Made by a program: the position numbers and the translations under genes. The notes beneath the pieces are model-generated. The model did no database searches. It saw only the letters and a list, made by a program, of their open reading frames with translations, and was not told the DNA's origin. A stretch of DNA of 64,000 nucleotides from Bacteroidota bacterium. Its GTDB lineage: Bacteria > Bacteroidota > Bacteroidia > Cytophagales > Cyclobacteriaceae. Location: contig VGMW01000005.1 in the NCBI GenBank assembly GCA_016866235.1, forward strand, positions 62,001-126,000. Reading direction: 5' to 3'. Positions 26,045 through 34,949 of the stretch are shown piece after piece (positions within the stretch are counted from its first letter, which is position 1; each line of letters opens with the position of its first letter).

Positions 26045-27175
26045 ATGTTTAACAATTTAAAAGTCGTTGAACTGGCTTCAGTCTTAGCTGGGCCTCTAAC
26101 GGGTCAGTTTTTCGCAGAGTTGGGTGCCCAGGTCATTAAAATAGAAAATCCAGTTACCGGCGGTGATGTGACGCGCTCCTGGAAAGCTCCCGGTGAAAAT
26201 TCTGATGATCGATCAGCTTATTTCACTTCCTGCAATTGGGGTAAGAAATCTGTTGCACTTGATTTAACCTCTGCAGATGACTATGCGCTATTAATCAATA
26301 TTGTTCGGGATGCTGATGTGGTCATAACCAGTTATAAATCTGGAGATGCAAAAAAATTGCAGGTCGATTATGAAACGTTATCGAAATTAAACCCATGCTT
26401 AATTTACGGTGAGATAACAGGATATGGACCCACTTCCGATCGGGTGGGATATGATGCAGTAGTTCAGGCAGAGTCAGGTTTCATGGATATGAATGGGCCC
26501 TCGGAGGGTGATCCTGTTAAAATGCCAGTGGCGCTCATTGATGTGCTTGCTGCCCATCATCTGAAGGAGGGATTGCTGCTTGCACTTATTCAACGCCTCA
26601 CTACCGGAAAGGGAAATAGGGTGACGGTTAGTCTGATGGAAGCTGCGCTCGCCTCGTTGGTAAATCAGGCAACCAACTGGTTGGTGGGAGGGAAGATCCC
26701 GGGTCGCAAGGGCTCAGCTCATCCAAACATTGCTCCCTACGGTGACTTCTTTAATTGTGCGGATGGAAAGAAAATTCTTTTGGCGATCGGAAGCGACAGA
26801 CAGTTTCGAGATCTTCTGGAGGTTCTTGGAATTAATGGGTTGAATGCTAATACTGATCTTCAAAAGTTCAATTCAAATACGCTTAGGGTTCAAAATCGAA
26901 TAGCCCTGAATGAGTTCCTATCAAGTAAAATTGCGCGATTTCATTCGGAAGAATTATTTCTGAAGCTTAAATCCAAAAACGTTCCTTCTGGACTTATAAA
27001 AAATATAAAAGAGGTTTTTGAAGATCCTGGGGCCGCGTCGATGTTGTTGAACGCTGCCGATCGAGTAGCACCAAGGACATTTGTTGCCCCTGATTTTATT
27101 CAGAAAAGAAATTTATCAGGGCCTCCAAAATTGGGCGAGCACACCGAAGAAATCACGGGTAAACTAATTCGATAA
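26045..27175 (+). CDS. CaiB/BaiF-family CoA transferase
   Basis: Class III CoA transferases move CoA between carboxylic acids through an aspartyl-CoA intermediate. The protein begins MFNNLKVVELASVLAGPLTGQFFAELGA, a typical family start, so 26045 is preferred over the in-frame ATG at 26006. The likely catalytic aspartate is in VGYDAVVQAESG. The later motifs HPNIAPYGDFF and PPKLGEHTEEI are present. The 376 residues are complete. The substrate is unknown. It is transcribed towards the NhaC-type gene and is not in an operon. Confidence 0.9.
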   Translation: MFNNLKVVELASVLAGPLTGQFFAELGAQVIKIENPVTGGDVTRSWKAPGENSDDRSAYFTSCNWGKKSVALDLTSADDYALLINIVRDADVVITSYKSGDAKKLQVDYETLSKLNPCLIYGEITGYGPTSDRVGYDAVVQAESGFMDMNGPSEGDPVKMPVALIDVLAAHHLKEGLLLALIQRLTTGKGNRVTVSLMEAALASLVNQATNWLVGGKIPGRKGSAHPNIAPYGDFFNCADGKKILLAIGSDRQFRDLLEVLGINGLNANTDLQKFNSNTLRVQNRIALNEFLSSKIARFHSEELFLKLKSKNVPSGLIKNIKEVFEDPGAASMLLNAADRVAPRTFVAPDFIQKRNLSGPPKLGEHTEEITGKLIR

Positions 27176-27180
27176 CAGGA

Positions 27181-28539
27181 TTAGATCAAAAACCCCATCA
27201 CCAGGTAAACCACGGTGGTCGCAAACAATGTGATCACCATATAGGGAAACTGAGTGATGGCATGGGTCATCGTTGGACAGTTAGCGGAGGTGGCCGATAA
27301 AATGGTTGAGTCACTAAAAAATCCTGCCTGTGAACCAAATGCACCTGCACAAACTACGGTGCTTACCGCCATCCATAAATTAGCATCCATACTTTGCGCC
27401 AACGGAATAACAATCGGGATAGCTATGATGTAAAGATCCCATGAAGACCCTGTCATGAAAGCAATTAGCGCGAGGGTAAAAAAGGCAACGGCTGGTAGTA
27501 ATTCTTTTGTCATATAGGGCGAAACATGTCCTATGACATACTGAACCAGGTGCAAATCGTCATTGACAAGTTTCAGTGCTAATGCCAGGATCACCAAAAT
27601 GATCGGGAATAGAATGGTGTTAAAACCTGAGAGCAGCGCCGATGATAGTTGTTTAAGGCTCATTACCCTACTCGCCGCAAAATAAATAAAGGTGATAAAG
27701 TTCGTAATCATTACACCTTTCAGTGCGTCATTGTTAAACCAAAGGGTCGATCCGATCAGTATCAACAACGGTAAAAAGAAGTAGTAAATTTTACCTTCAT
27801 GCGCTGGGTGGTGATCCTCTTCATCTTCCAGGGTATGTCCTCCCTCTGGAATGGTTTTACCAGTAGCGGCCCTGGCCATTGCCTCTTTCATTTTTCCTAT
27901 CGCCGGAATAATGCCGAAAATGACCAGCAGCACTATTATTAGTCCAGTGAAGCTGAAAAAAAGATAGGGGATGAGGTTGATGTAGGTATTTAAACCTTGT
28001 CCTTCTGCTGCAAGTTTGTTATCCTCCAAAACTCTGCTGATAAAAACAGACCAGGTAGAAAATGGTAATAAAATACACAATGGTGCTGAGGTGGCGTGTA
28101 CTACGTAAGCCAGCATTTCCCGGGGTATTTGAAATTTGTCTGTGACTCTTTTCATCGCCGTTCCAACAGCAAGTGAATGAAGATAATCATCCACCGAAAT
28201 CAGAAGCCCCACAACCCAGGTGGAGAGGAGCGCAGATTTCCCCGATTGAACGTAACGCAACAAATAATTTCCAAAAGCTTTTGTTCCACCGCTTCGAATC
28301 ATCATGGTGATCAGGGAGCCGTAAAGCATGCAAACCAGAATCACCCAGCCGCTATCTTCATCGGTCAGTGCAGTGGTGAGGTGAGCGATAAATTTGTCTA
28401 AGAAATCCCATTGGTAGGCGATGACACAACCACTCAGCAAGCCTATCACCAGTGGCTCGAATGAACTTCGTGTGATGGTGGCAAGGACAATAACCAGCAA
28501 AACCGGTAGTAACGTAAGTAAGCCGTATCCGTTTTCCAT
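27181..28539 (-). CDS. NhaC-family Na+/H+ antiporter-like transporter
   Basis: This 452-residue protein has about eleven to twelve membrane helices and the Na_H_antiporter/NhaC family pattern. The pattern includes ISVDDYLHSLAVGTAMKRVTDKF, TSAPLCILLPFSTWSVFISR, TGSSWDLYIIAIPIVIPLA and GAFGSQAGFFSDSTILSATSANC. Members exchange Na+ for protons or organic ions. It is the last gene of the minus-strand amine-catabolic run and begins 15 bp after the dehydrogenase, so it may import the substrate or export a product rather than only regulate sodium. Confidence 0.88.
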   Translation of the reverse strand: MENGYGLLTLLPVLLVIVLATITRSSFEPLVIGLLSGCVIAYQWDFLDKFIAHLTTALTDEDSGWVILVCMLYGSLITMMIRSGGTKAFGNYLLRYVQSGKSALLSTWVVGLLISVDDYLHSLAVGTAMKRVTDKFQIPREMLAYVVHATSAPLCILLPFSTWSVFISRVLEDNKLAAEGQGLNTYINLIPYLFFSFTGLIIVLLVIFGIIPAIGKMKEAMARAATGKTIPEGGHTLEDEEDHHPAHEGKIYYFFLPLLILIGSTLWFNNDALKGVMITNFITFIYFAASRVMSLKQLSSALLSGFNTILFPIILVILALALKLVNDDLHLVQYVIGHVSPYMTKELLPAVAFFTLALIAFMTGSSWDLYIIAIPIVIPLAQSMDANLWMAVSTVVCAGAFGSQAGFFSDSTILSATSANCPTMTHAITQFPYMVITLFATTVVYLVMGFLI

Positions 28540-28554
28540 GGTTTAAATAACAGA

Positions 28555-30009
28555 TCAGACTCCGCCGATGCTGATCAGTTTTTTTTCTGTGTATTCAGTC
28601 AATCCTTCGGGGCCACATTCGTAGCCAAGACCGCTTTGTTTCCATCCACCAAATGGTGCTTCATAAGCCTGAGGATACCACTCGTTAATTCCAACCATTC
28701 CGAATTCTAATTTCTCTGATGCGTGAACAGAAGTTTTCAGGTCGTTGGTAAAAACATAGGAAGCCAAGCCATACGGTGTTTGGTTGGCAAGCATAAGGCC
28801 TTCCTCCAGGGTATGGAAGGTGATCACCGGCATTACCGGGCCAAAGATTTCTTGTTGAAAACATGGATTGTCTGCCTGATTTATTCGCAGTAGGGTAGGT
28901 TCAAAGAAAAATCCTTTTGAACCTGGACCTTTGTGCCCGCCGAATTGGACTTCGGCTCCGGCTGCGAGCGAATTTTTAACAATACGATCGATATTTTCTC
29001 GCTGAACCTCTCTGATGAGCGGTCCCATTTCAGTCTTAGGATCCAATCCATTACCTGAAATGATGCTTTGCATTTTCTTTTTTACGGCTTGAAGGAATCG
29101 TTCGGCGATCTCCTCATGTACGATGTAGCGCTGGGGTGCAATACAAACCTGTCCGGCGTTACGGAGTTTTGCCGTCACGGATTCAGCTGCAATCTGGTCT
29201 ACATCAACATCAGGAAAAACCAGCACTGGGGCGCTTCCACCCAATTCAAGCGAAAGCCTAGTATGGGTAACCGATGCGCCATCCATTAGGATTTTACCAA
29301 CCCTTGTGCTTCCGGTGAAACTTATTTTCCGAACTGAAGGGCTCTGCAACATAACCTGACCAATAACGGCGGGGTCGCCGGTGATCAGATTCATAACACC
29401 ATCGGGTATACCGGCATCATGCAGGCATCCTGCTATGAGCATAGCTGTCAACGGAGTCAATTCACTCGGTTTTGCAACAACACTGCAGCCTGCACCCAGT
29501 GCTGCTGCCCAGCATCTGGCGGGATTGTAGGCAGGAAAATTCCATGCTGTAATGGCCCCAACGACGCCCATCGGTTGTTGTATGACCGACATGCGTTTAT
29601 TGTTGCGACTTGCGGGGATAACCCGACCGTAGTTTCTTTTTCCTTCCTCAGCATACCATTCAAAAAAATTGGCTGCAACTTTCCATTCTCCAATTGCTTC
29701 AGTCAGTGGTTTTCCGCTTTCTAAAACGGTGATTTTTGCATATTCATCCAGTCGCTCATGCATCAATGCAGCTGCTCTCTTCAGGATGAGTGCTCTATCA
29801 AACGGATTAACATTTCGCCAAACCATAAAACCCTTTTCAGCCGCAGCAATGCCCTCCAAACAACTATCCTTATCCCCAAAAGGAATATCGGTCACTACAT
29901 CCTCCGTAGCTGGATTGATAACCGAATAGGTTTGGTTCGCAGCGATTTTTAATCTCCTGCCTCCGATAAATTGACTGAAATCCTGGTGGTCTGTGCGGTC
30001 TGGTTTCAT
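28555..30009 (-). CDS. NAD(P)-dependent succinate-semialdehyde dehydrogenase family protein
   Basis: An aldehyde dehydrogenase of the GabD type that oxidises succinate semialdehyde (or a near homologue) to the acid. The catalytic cysteine is C289 (NAGQVCIAPQRY) and the general base is E255 (LELGGSAPV). The cofactor-binding segments TAWNFPAYNPARC and FTGSTRVGK are present. The 484 residues are complete. It lies between the YtcJ-type amidohydrolase and the antiporter, in the same direction as two class III aminotransferases, and so supplies the last step of the proposed pathway. Confidence 0.9.
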   Translation of the reverse strand: MKPDRTDHQDFSQFIGGRRLKIAANQTYSVINPATEDVVTDIPFGDKDSCLEGIAAAEKGFMVWRNVNPFDRALILKRAAALMHERLDEYAKITVLESGKPLTEAIGEWKVAANFFEWYAEEGKRNYGRVIPASRNNKRMSVIQQPMGVVGAITAWNFPAYNPARCWAAALGAGCSVVAKPSELTPLTAMLIAGCLHDAGIPDGVMNLITGDPAVIGQVMLQSPSVRKISFTGSTRVGKILMDGASVTHTRLSLELGGSAPVLVFPDVDVDQIAAESVTAKLRNAGQVCIAPQRYIVHEEIAERFLQAVKKKMQSIISGNGLDPKTEMGPLIREVQRENIDRIVKNSLAAGAEVQFGGHKGPGSKGFFFEPTLLRINQADNPCFQQEIFGPVMPVITFHTLEEGLMLANQTPYGLASYVFTNDLKTSVHASEKLEFGMVGINEWYPQAYEAPFGGWKQSGLGYECGPEGLTEYTEKKLISIGGV

Positions 30010-30015
30010 CTATGC

Positions 30016-31575
30016 TTAAAGTTCAAATACTTTATTTCCTCCAGTGTAAACGGCTGTGGCCTGAATGCTTTCCAGCTCATTCAAATCAACCGAGAATGGA
30101 TCACGATCTAAAATGGTAAAGTCTGCCAATTTACCAGCTGAGATGGAGCCCTTACTGTTTTCCTTCTCCTCAGCATAAGCACTTCCCATGGTCATGGCAT
30201 ACAATGCATCGGTAAGGCTAATTTTTTCCTGAGGGGAAATTACCTTTTCTGATTGGGTTTTACGGGTAATGGCAGTCTGAATATTTTTCCAAGGATTTAT
30301 ATTTTTTACCACCGGTGCATCGGTGGATAATGCAAAGGGTATGTTTTTATTCAAAAGGGTTTGGATTGGATAGCAGCGCTGCAGGTATTGATCATCCAGG
30401 CTTGATATAAAATTATCACCGAGTTCATACAAAAAGATCGGCTGAGGTACCACAACAGTGCCAGTTTTAATGACTTGTTCAAGAGCTTCGTCCGTAGGTA
30501 GTCCAAAATGTTCAATTCGGTTTCGGCTCATTCCAAAACGTTGGTTCAGGTTGGAGTAGGTCTGGAGCACCATAGCAATGGCCCTGTCACCAATGGCATG
30601 CGTTGCAACATTGTATCCTTTTTGTTTAGCCGATGAAGCAAGTTCAAGAAATTGATCAGGTTTTATTCTTAAAATTCCCTGATCTGAAGTGTTTTTGTAA
30701 GGTCTGTTTAGTGCAGCAGTTTGACCACTCAACCCGCCGTCTGAAAAAAGTTTAGTCCAACGGATCTGAAGAAAGTCACCTTCGACACATGGAGGAAGTT
30801 CGAGTGGTTCTGATTCGCCGTCTTGTAAGAGAATGGGGATCAGATTTAATCTGATGGGCAAATCACCCAATTGAAAATAGGCATCTGAAAGTGCGGGGTG
30901 TACTGCGGGATCGGTAATGCTGGTCACGCCAAACGGAAGTAGCTTTTTAACACCACTTAAAATCATATCGGAATAATCTGAGGTGCTTGGAGACGGCAGG
31001 TGTTTGGTTGCCAATCCCAGGGCGGTTTCATACAGTCTGCCGGTAACGGTTTCCCCGGATTTGCCAATGGTACCACCTTCGGGCGCAACGGTATTTTCAT
31101 CAATCCCGCATCGTTTCATTCCGAGGGAATTAAGAACGGCTATGTGTGCGCAGGTTCTTAAAAGGTATACCGGATTTTCAGGTGCAAAAGTATCCAGCTG
31201 CGATGCTTGAGGGATGGTTCCTTCAATCAGTTTACTTTCATTGAAGCCTCTTCCTATGATCCACTCGCCAGGTTTTTTCTTCGCGGAAGCTTTTGAAATT
31301 GCTTTTCCGATATCCTCTAAACATGTTGCATCCCGTAAATCGAGAATAAAGTCACCAAGCTGTCCTACTTTCCAAAGGTGTATATGTGCATCGTTGAATC
31401 CCGGAAGGACGGTTTTACCCTGGAGATTAATTTTCTGGATGCCCGAGATATTGAAATCAATATTTCTTCCAACAGCGATGAATCGTCCATCTTCTACCAG
31501 AAAAGCTTCGGCTCTGCTGTTTAGCTTTTTGTCTTGAGTCAGGACGTTTCCGTTATGATACAGTACCCTGCTCAT
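30016..31575 (-). CDS. YtcJ-type metal-dependent amidohydrolase
   Basis: This is an amidohydrolase-superfamily protein of 519 residues. The metal-binding motif is seen as PGFNDAHIHLW at about residues 58-68. Further expected ligands lie in NVATHAIGDRA and RIEHFGLPTD, and the last aspartate is in PFALSTDAPV. No signal peptide is seen, so it is cytoplasmic. YtcJ-like enzymes are poorly assigned; some act on N-acyl or cyclic amides. Tight packing (6 bp before the dehydrogenase, 10 bp after the aminotransferase) points to a role in making an amine substrate available. Confidence 0.87.
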   Translation of the reverse strand: MSRVLYHNGNVLTQDKKLNSRAEAFLVEDGRFIAVGRNIDFNISGIQKINLQGKTVLPGFNDAHIHLWKVGQLGDFILDLRDATCLEDIGKAISKASAKKKPGEWIIGRGFNESKLIEGTIPQASQLDTFAPENPVYLLRTCAHIAVLNSLGMKRCGIDENTVAPEGGTIGKSGETVTGRLYETALGLATKHLPSPSTSDYSDMILSGVKKLLPFGVTSITDPAVHPALSDAYFQLGDLPIRLNLIPILLQDGESEPLELPPCVEGDFLQIRWTKLFSDGGLSGQTAALNRPYKNTSDQGILRIKPDQFLELASSAKQKGYNVATHAIGDRAIAMVLQTYSNLNQRFGMSRNRIEHFGLPTDEALEQVIKTGTVVVPQPIFLYELGDNFISSLDDQYLQRCYPIQTLLNKNIPFALSTDAPVVKNINPWKNIQTAITRKTQSEKVISPQEKISLTDALYAMTMGSAYAEEKENSKGSISAGKLADFTILDRDPFSVDLNELESIQATAVYTGGNKVFEL

Positions 31576-31584
31576 TTGAAAAAT

Positions 31585-32910
31585 TTAAGCCCTGGCAATG
31601 GCACCCTCCAAAACATCCAGCCCCTCATTCAGCTGATCTTCTGTAATGACCAGTGGTGGTAAAAGTCTGATGCAGTTGCTAAACAATCCCGCGCGAATTA
31701 AAATAATTCCTTTGGAAACGGCGTCACGGATGATCTTGAGCGTCAGATCAGGATCAGGCGTTTTGGTTTCGCGGTCCTTCACAAATTCAACCAATCTCAT
31801 TGGGCCAAGTCCTCTGACATCTCCAATGATGCTGTATTTTTCTTTCCAATGGTTAAGTCTGTCTTCGATAATGGCACCAACTTTTTCAGCCTGAGCTTTG
31901 AAGGCTGGTGTTCGCATTTCTTTGATGACTTCCAACGCTGCGGCGCACGTTACCGGAGAACCACCGTAAGTTCCACCAACGCCGCCAAGATGTACAGCAT
32001 CCATTATTTCTGATCTTCCGGTTGTGGCTGAAATGGGTAACCCGGCACCGAGTGATTTGGCAGACGTAATCATATCCGGGACCACGCCATAATGTTCGCT
32101 GGCGAAGAATTTTCCTGTACGGAAAAAGCCACTCTGGATTTCATCGCAAACCATTACAGCTCCTGTTTCATTACAGATTTTCCTTATCTCTTCCAGGTAG
32201 GCTTGAGGGATAGGAATAAATCCACCTTCGCCTTGCACTGGTTCAATTAAAATAGCTGCCAGATCAGAAGGATCAACCTGACTGATTAATGCATTTCGAA
32301 GCTGAAGAATTGACCAGTCAATAAAATCCTTTTCAGACATGCCTGCAGGTCTGCGATAAACATTAGGGCTCGGAAGGCGATAAATATCACCACCAAACGG
32401 ACCAAAACCTTTTTTAAAGAGTCCGTGTTTGGAGGTAAGACTAAGCGTGAGTAATGTTCTTCCATGGTAGCCGCCTTCAAAACAGATGACGCCTTTGCGC
32501 TTGGTGTAATATCTGGCGATGTTGATCGCGTTCTCCACCGCCTCGCTACCTGAACCAGCCAACAAGGTTTTTTTTGCATGTTGACCTGGTGTAATTTCAT
32601 TCAGAGCCTCACACAATTGCACCATGGGTTCAAAGGTTGTCACCAATGCACACGTATGAATGTATTTTTCTGCCTGAGCTTTAATGGCCTCCACCACTTT
32701 AGGTGCACAGTGTCCAATGTTCATGACGCCGATAGCGCCTGCAAAATCAAGTAAAGTATTTCCGTCAACATCCTGTACAACCGCACCTTTCGCGTCGGCT
32801 ACCACTACATCGGTGGACTTCGCCAAACCTGCTGGCATGGACTTTAATCTTCTTTCAAGAATGGCTTGACTTTTAGGTCCGGGAATAGCTGTTTTAAGCT
32901 GTATGGTCAT
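31585..32910 (-). CDS. Class III (GabT-like) omega-amino acid aminotransferase, first copy
   Basis: This PLP enzyme transfers the terminal amino group of GABA or a similar omega-amino acid to 2-oxoglutarate. The PLP lysine is K285 (SAKSLGAGLP) and the aspartate D256 is in CDEIQSGFFRTGK. The GSGSEAVENAIN segment binds phosphate. The 441 residues are complete. A second, clearly related copy lies at 33599-34930 with the GNAT gene between them. The motif set fits 4-aminobutyrate aminotransferase, but substrate length is not decided by sequence alone. Confidence 0.9.
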   Translation of the reverse strand: MTIQLKTAIPGPKSQAILERRLKSMPAGLAKSTDVVVADAKGAVVQDVDGNTLLDFAGAIGVMNIGHCAPKVVEAIKAQAEKYIHTCALVTTFEPMVQLCEALNEITPGQHAKKTLLAGSGSEAVENAINIARYYTKRKGVICFEGGYHGRTLLTLSLTSKHGLFKKGFGPFGGDIYRLPSPNVYRRPAGMSEKDFIDWSILQLRNALISQVDPSDLAAILIEPVQGEGGFIPIPQAYLEEIRKICNETGAVMVCDEIQSGFFRTGKFFASEHYGVVPDMITSAKSLGAGLPISATTGRSEIMDAVHLGGVGGTYGGSPVTCAAALEVIKEMRTPAFKAQAEKVGAIIEDRLNHWKEKYSIIGDVRGLGPMRLVEFVKDRETKTPDPDLTLKIIRDAVSKGIILIRAGLFSNCIRLLPPLVITEDQLNEGLDVLEGAIARA

Positions 32911-32948
32911 GACTTAAAATGAAAGATTAAATGTAAGAATTCAGGTCC

Positions 32949-33599
32949 TTATGACCTGAACTTTTTATTGCGACGGACCAGCAGAACACAATACCCATCG
33001 CAAACTGGGTCATCGACATAATCTTGCACCAGCTTTATGGCTTCAAATCCAAAGGCGATCTGACGACTTACGGTTGGATCTTTAAGCTTTCCTGAGGTTA
33101 CTTGTTCGTAATAACTTTCTGCTGAAAGCGCTGCTTTCAAAGCCCCGTATCCCGTTAGCATCCCGTAGGTATACTGCCCTTTTAAATTGAGTTGCTCCAC
33201 CAGTTTTTGCCTGCTTTCATACAACGCGGAAGCAATTCCTTTAGCCCTCCAATGGGGATGGGTGCCTATATCCAGCCCGTACAACCAATCACCATCGGGT
33301 TGGTGCGTGTTCAGGAAGCCGCCATCAAGAATATCATTGAAGGAGTGCTGGTTATTTCCATCAAGATGATAGCGTATCGTGGTGGTCATCCCGACGACAA
33401 TCTCATTCACCAATGCAACAAATTGACCTTCTGGAAAAACTTTTAGATGGTGCAGGTAATGCTCAGTTTTGAATAATGATGACTCTGAAAGAGTAGGGAA
33501 CACAAGCTTTTGAAGTTGCTCAAGTTGTTGAGCATGTACAACCGAGGTTGGTACTATCCTGAAAGATTCTGTTTGACCGTGTTCAACGGACGTGGTCAT
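32949..33599 (-). CDS. GNAT-family N-acetyltransferase
   Basis: This 216-residue acyl-CoA-dependent N-acyltransferase shows beta strands FVALVNEIVVGMTTTIRY and WLYGLDIGTHPHWRAKGIASALYE. The RAKGIA stretch is the acetyl-CoA pyrophosphate-binding loop. The C-terminus (YGMLTGYGALKA, ...VCDGYCVLLVRRNKKF) resembles acetyltransferases linked to nitrogen-compound metabolism. It overlaps the stop of the upstream aminotransferase by 1 bp and precedes the first copy by 38 bp. It may acetylate the amine or amino acid handled by the pathway. Confidence 0.82.
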   Translation of the reverse strand: MTTSVEHGQTESFRIVPTSVVHAQQLEQLQKLVFPTLSESSLFKTEHYLHHLKVFPEGQFVALVNEIVVGMTTTIRYHLDGNNQHSFNDILDGGFLNTHQPDGDWLYGLDIGTHPHWRAKGIASALYESRQKLVEQLNLKGQYTYGMLTGYGALKAALSAESYYEQVTSGKLKDPTVSRQIAFGFEAIKLVQDYVDDPVCDGYCVLLVRRNKKFRS

Positions 33600-34930
33600 T
33601 ATTTAGCGCCTTTTCTTTTGACCTTGGGTTTCTCATGGGTGAGCGCAAGCAGCTCCTCTCGAATGATGTTTAGGCCCTGCATGAGCTCCTTTCTGGAAAT
33701 AACCAGTGGACTCAATACCCTGATTACATTTCCATGGATACCGGCACTAATAATGAGTAGTCCCCGCTTCGAACATTTTTCTATAAGTGCTTTTGCCAGA
33801 TCGCCGTCAGGTTGATTGGGATCTTGATTTTTAACGAGTTCAAAAGCAACCATTGCGCCCAAACCACGGACATCCCCAATGGCACTGATCTCCCTTTTCA
33901 GCTTCCTGAAAAAATTCGTCACCGATTTACCAACCTTCTCTCCCTTGGAGCAAATGTCAATCTCCTCCATGTAATTTATCGTAGCCAAGGAGGCTGCGCA
34001 TGCAACTGGATTGCCGGGATAGGTTCCTCCAAGCGTTCCTTTGTTGGTGCGGTCCATTACCTCCGCCTTTCCTATTACAGCACCGATGGGCATCCCGGAT
34101 CCCATCGACTTTGCCCAGGTTGAAATATCGGGCACAACGCCAAAGTGTTCATACGATGCCCATTTTCCAGTGCGCCCAAAACCGGTTTGTACCTCGTCAA
34201 TGATCAAAAGAATCCCAAACTGTTTGCATATGGATTGAATGGCTTTCAGATATGCTTCAGGCACAACATTGAAACCGCCTTCACCTTGAACGATTTCAAT
34301 TAAAACGGCTGCAATCTGGTTTGGATCGGCAGTGTGTTGAAAAAAATCCTTAAACGCTCTGATCTCACGATCAATAAAATCCTCTTTTGTTAAGCCATCA
34401 TGCCTCTTGTAAAAATCCGGAAACGGAATCCGATAGATTTCCGGAGCAAAAGGACCACACCCAACCTTATAACCTGTCTTTGAAGTAAGGGTCATGCCGA
34501 GAAGTGTTCTACCATGAAAAGCACCGCTAAAGCAGATTATCCCCGGCCTCCCAGTGGCCTGCCTCGCAATTTTCACTGCATTTTCAATCGCTTCTGCGCC
34601 GGTGGAAGTGAGCATGACTTTGGTTGACTTTCCATGTGGGAACACCGAAGCTAATTTTTCACACAATGCAACATAAGGTTCATAAATAGCCACCGGGAAA
34701 CAGGCATGAATAAGTTGTCGCGATTGTCTGATGATGGCATCCACCACAGGTTTGGGGCAATGTCCGGCATTCAGAACACCAATACCACCTGCAAAATCAA
34801 TATAGGATCTCCCATCTACGTCAATGAGGCGTGCGCCTTTGGCGGCTGTAACCGTCAGCGGGCTGAACATTCCCATGCCGTTGGGCACTATGGCATTACG
34901 TCGGGCAACCAGTTTTTCTGATTTTTTCAT
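33599..34930 (-). CDS. Class III (GabT-like) omega-amino acid aminotransferase, second copy
   Basis: The start MKKSEKLVARRNAIVPNGMG at 34930 matches the family; an in-frame upstream codon would add 25 unlikely residues. The PLP lysine is K274 (TWAKSMGSGMP) and the aspartate is in IIDEVQTGFGRTGK. The 443-residue protein is related to the copy at 31585-32910 along its whole length, but differs enough (for example VGCGPFAPEIYRIPFPDFYK) that the two may prefer different amines. The C-terminus is basic (KPKVKRKGAK). It follows the amine oxidase gene by 19 bp. Confidence 0.88.
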   Translation of the reverse strand: MKKSEKLVARRNAIVPNGMGMFSPLTVTAAKGARLIDVDGRSYIDFAGGIGVLNAGHCPKPVVDAIIRQSRQLIHACFPVAIYEPYVALCEKLASVFPHGKSTKVMLTSTGAEAIENAVKIARQATGRPGIICFSGAFHGRTLLGMTLTSKTGYKVGCGPFAPEIYRIPFPDFYKRHDGLTKEDFIDREIRAFKDFFQHTADPNQIAAVLIEIVQGEGGFNVVPEAYLKAIQSICKQFGILLIIDEVQTGFGRTGKWASYEHFGVVPDISTWAKSMGSGMPIGAVIGKAEVMDRTNKGTLGGTYPGNPVACAASLATINYMEEIDICSKGEKVGKSVTNFFRKLKREISAIGDVRGLGAMVAFELVKNQDPNQPDGDLAKALIEKCSKRGLLIISAGIHGNVIRVLSPLVISRKELMQGLNIIREELLALTHEKPKVKRKGAK

Positions 34931-34949
34931 TTTTCGTAAGGAATAAATT

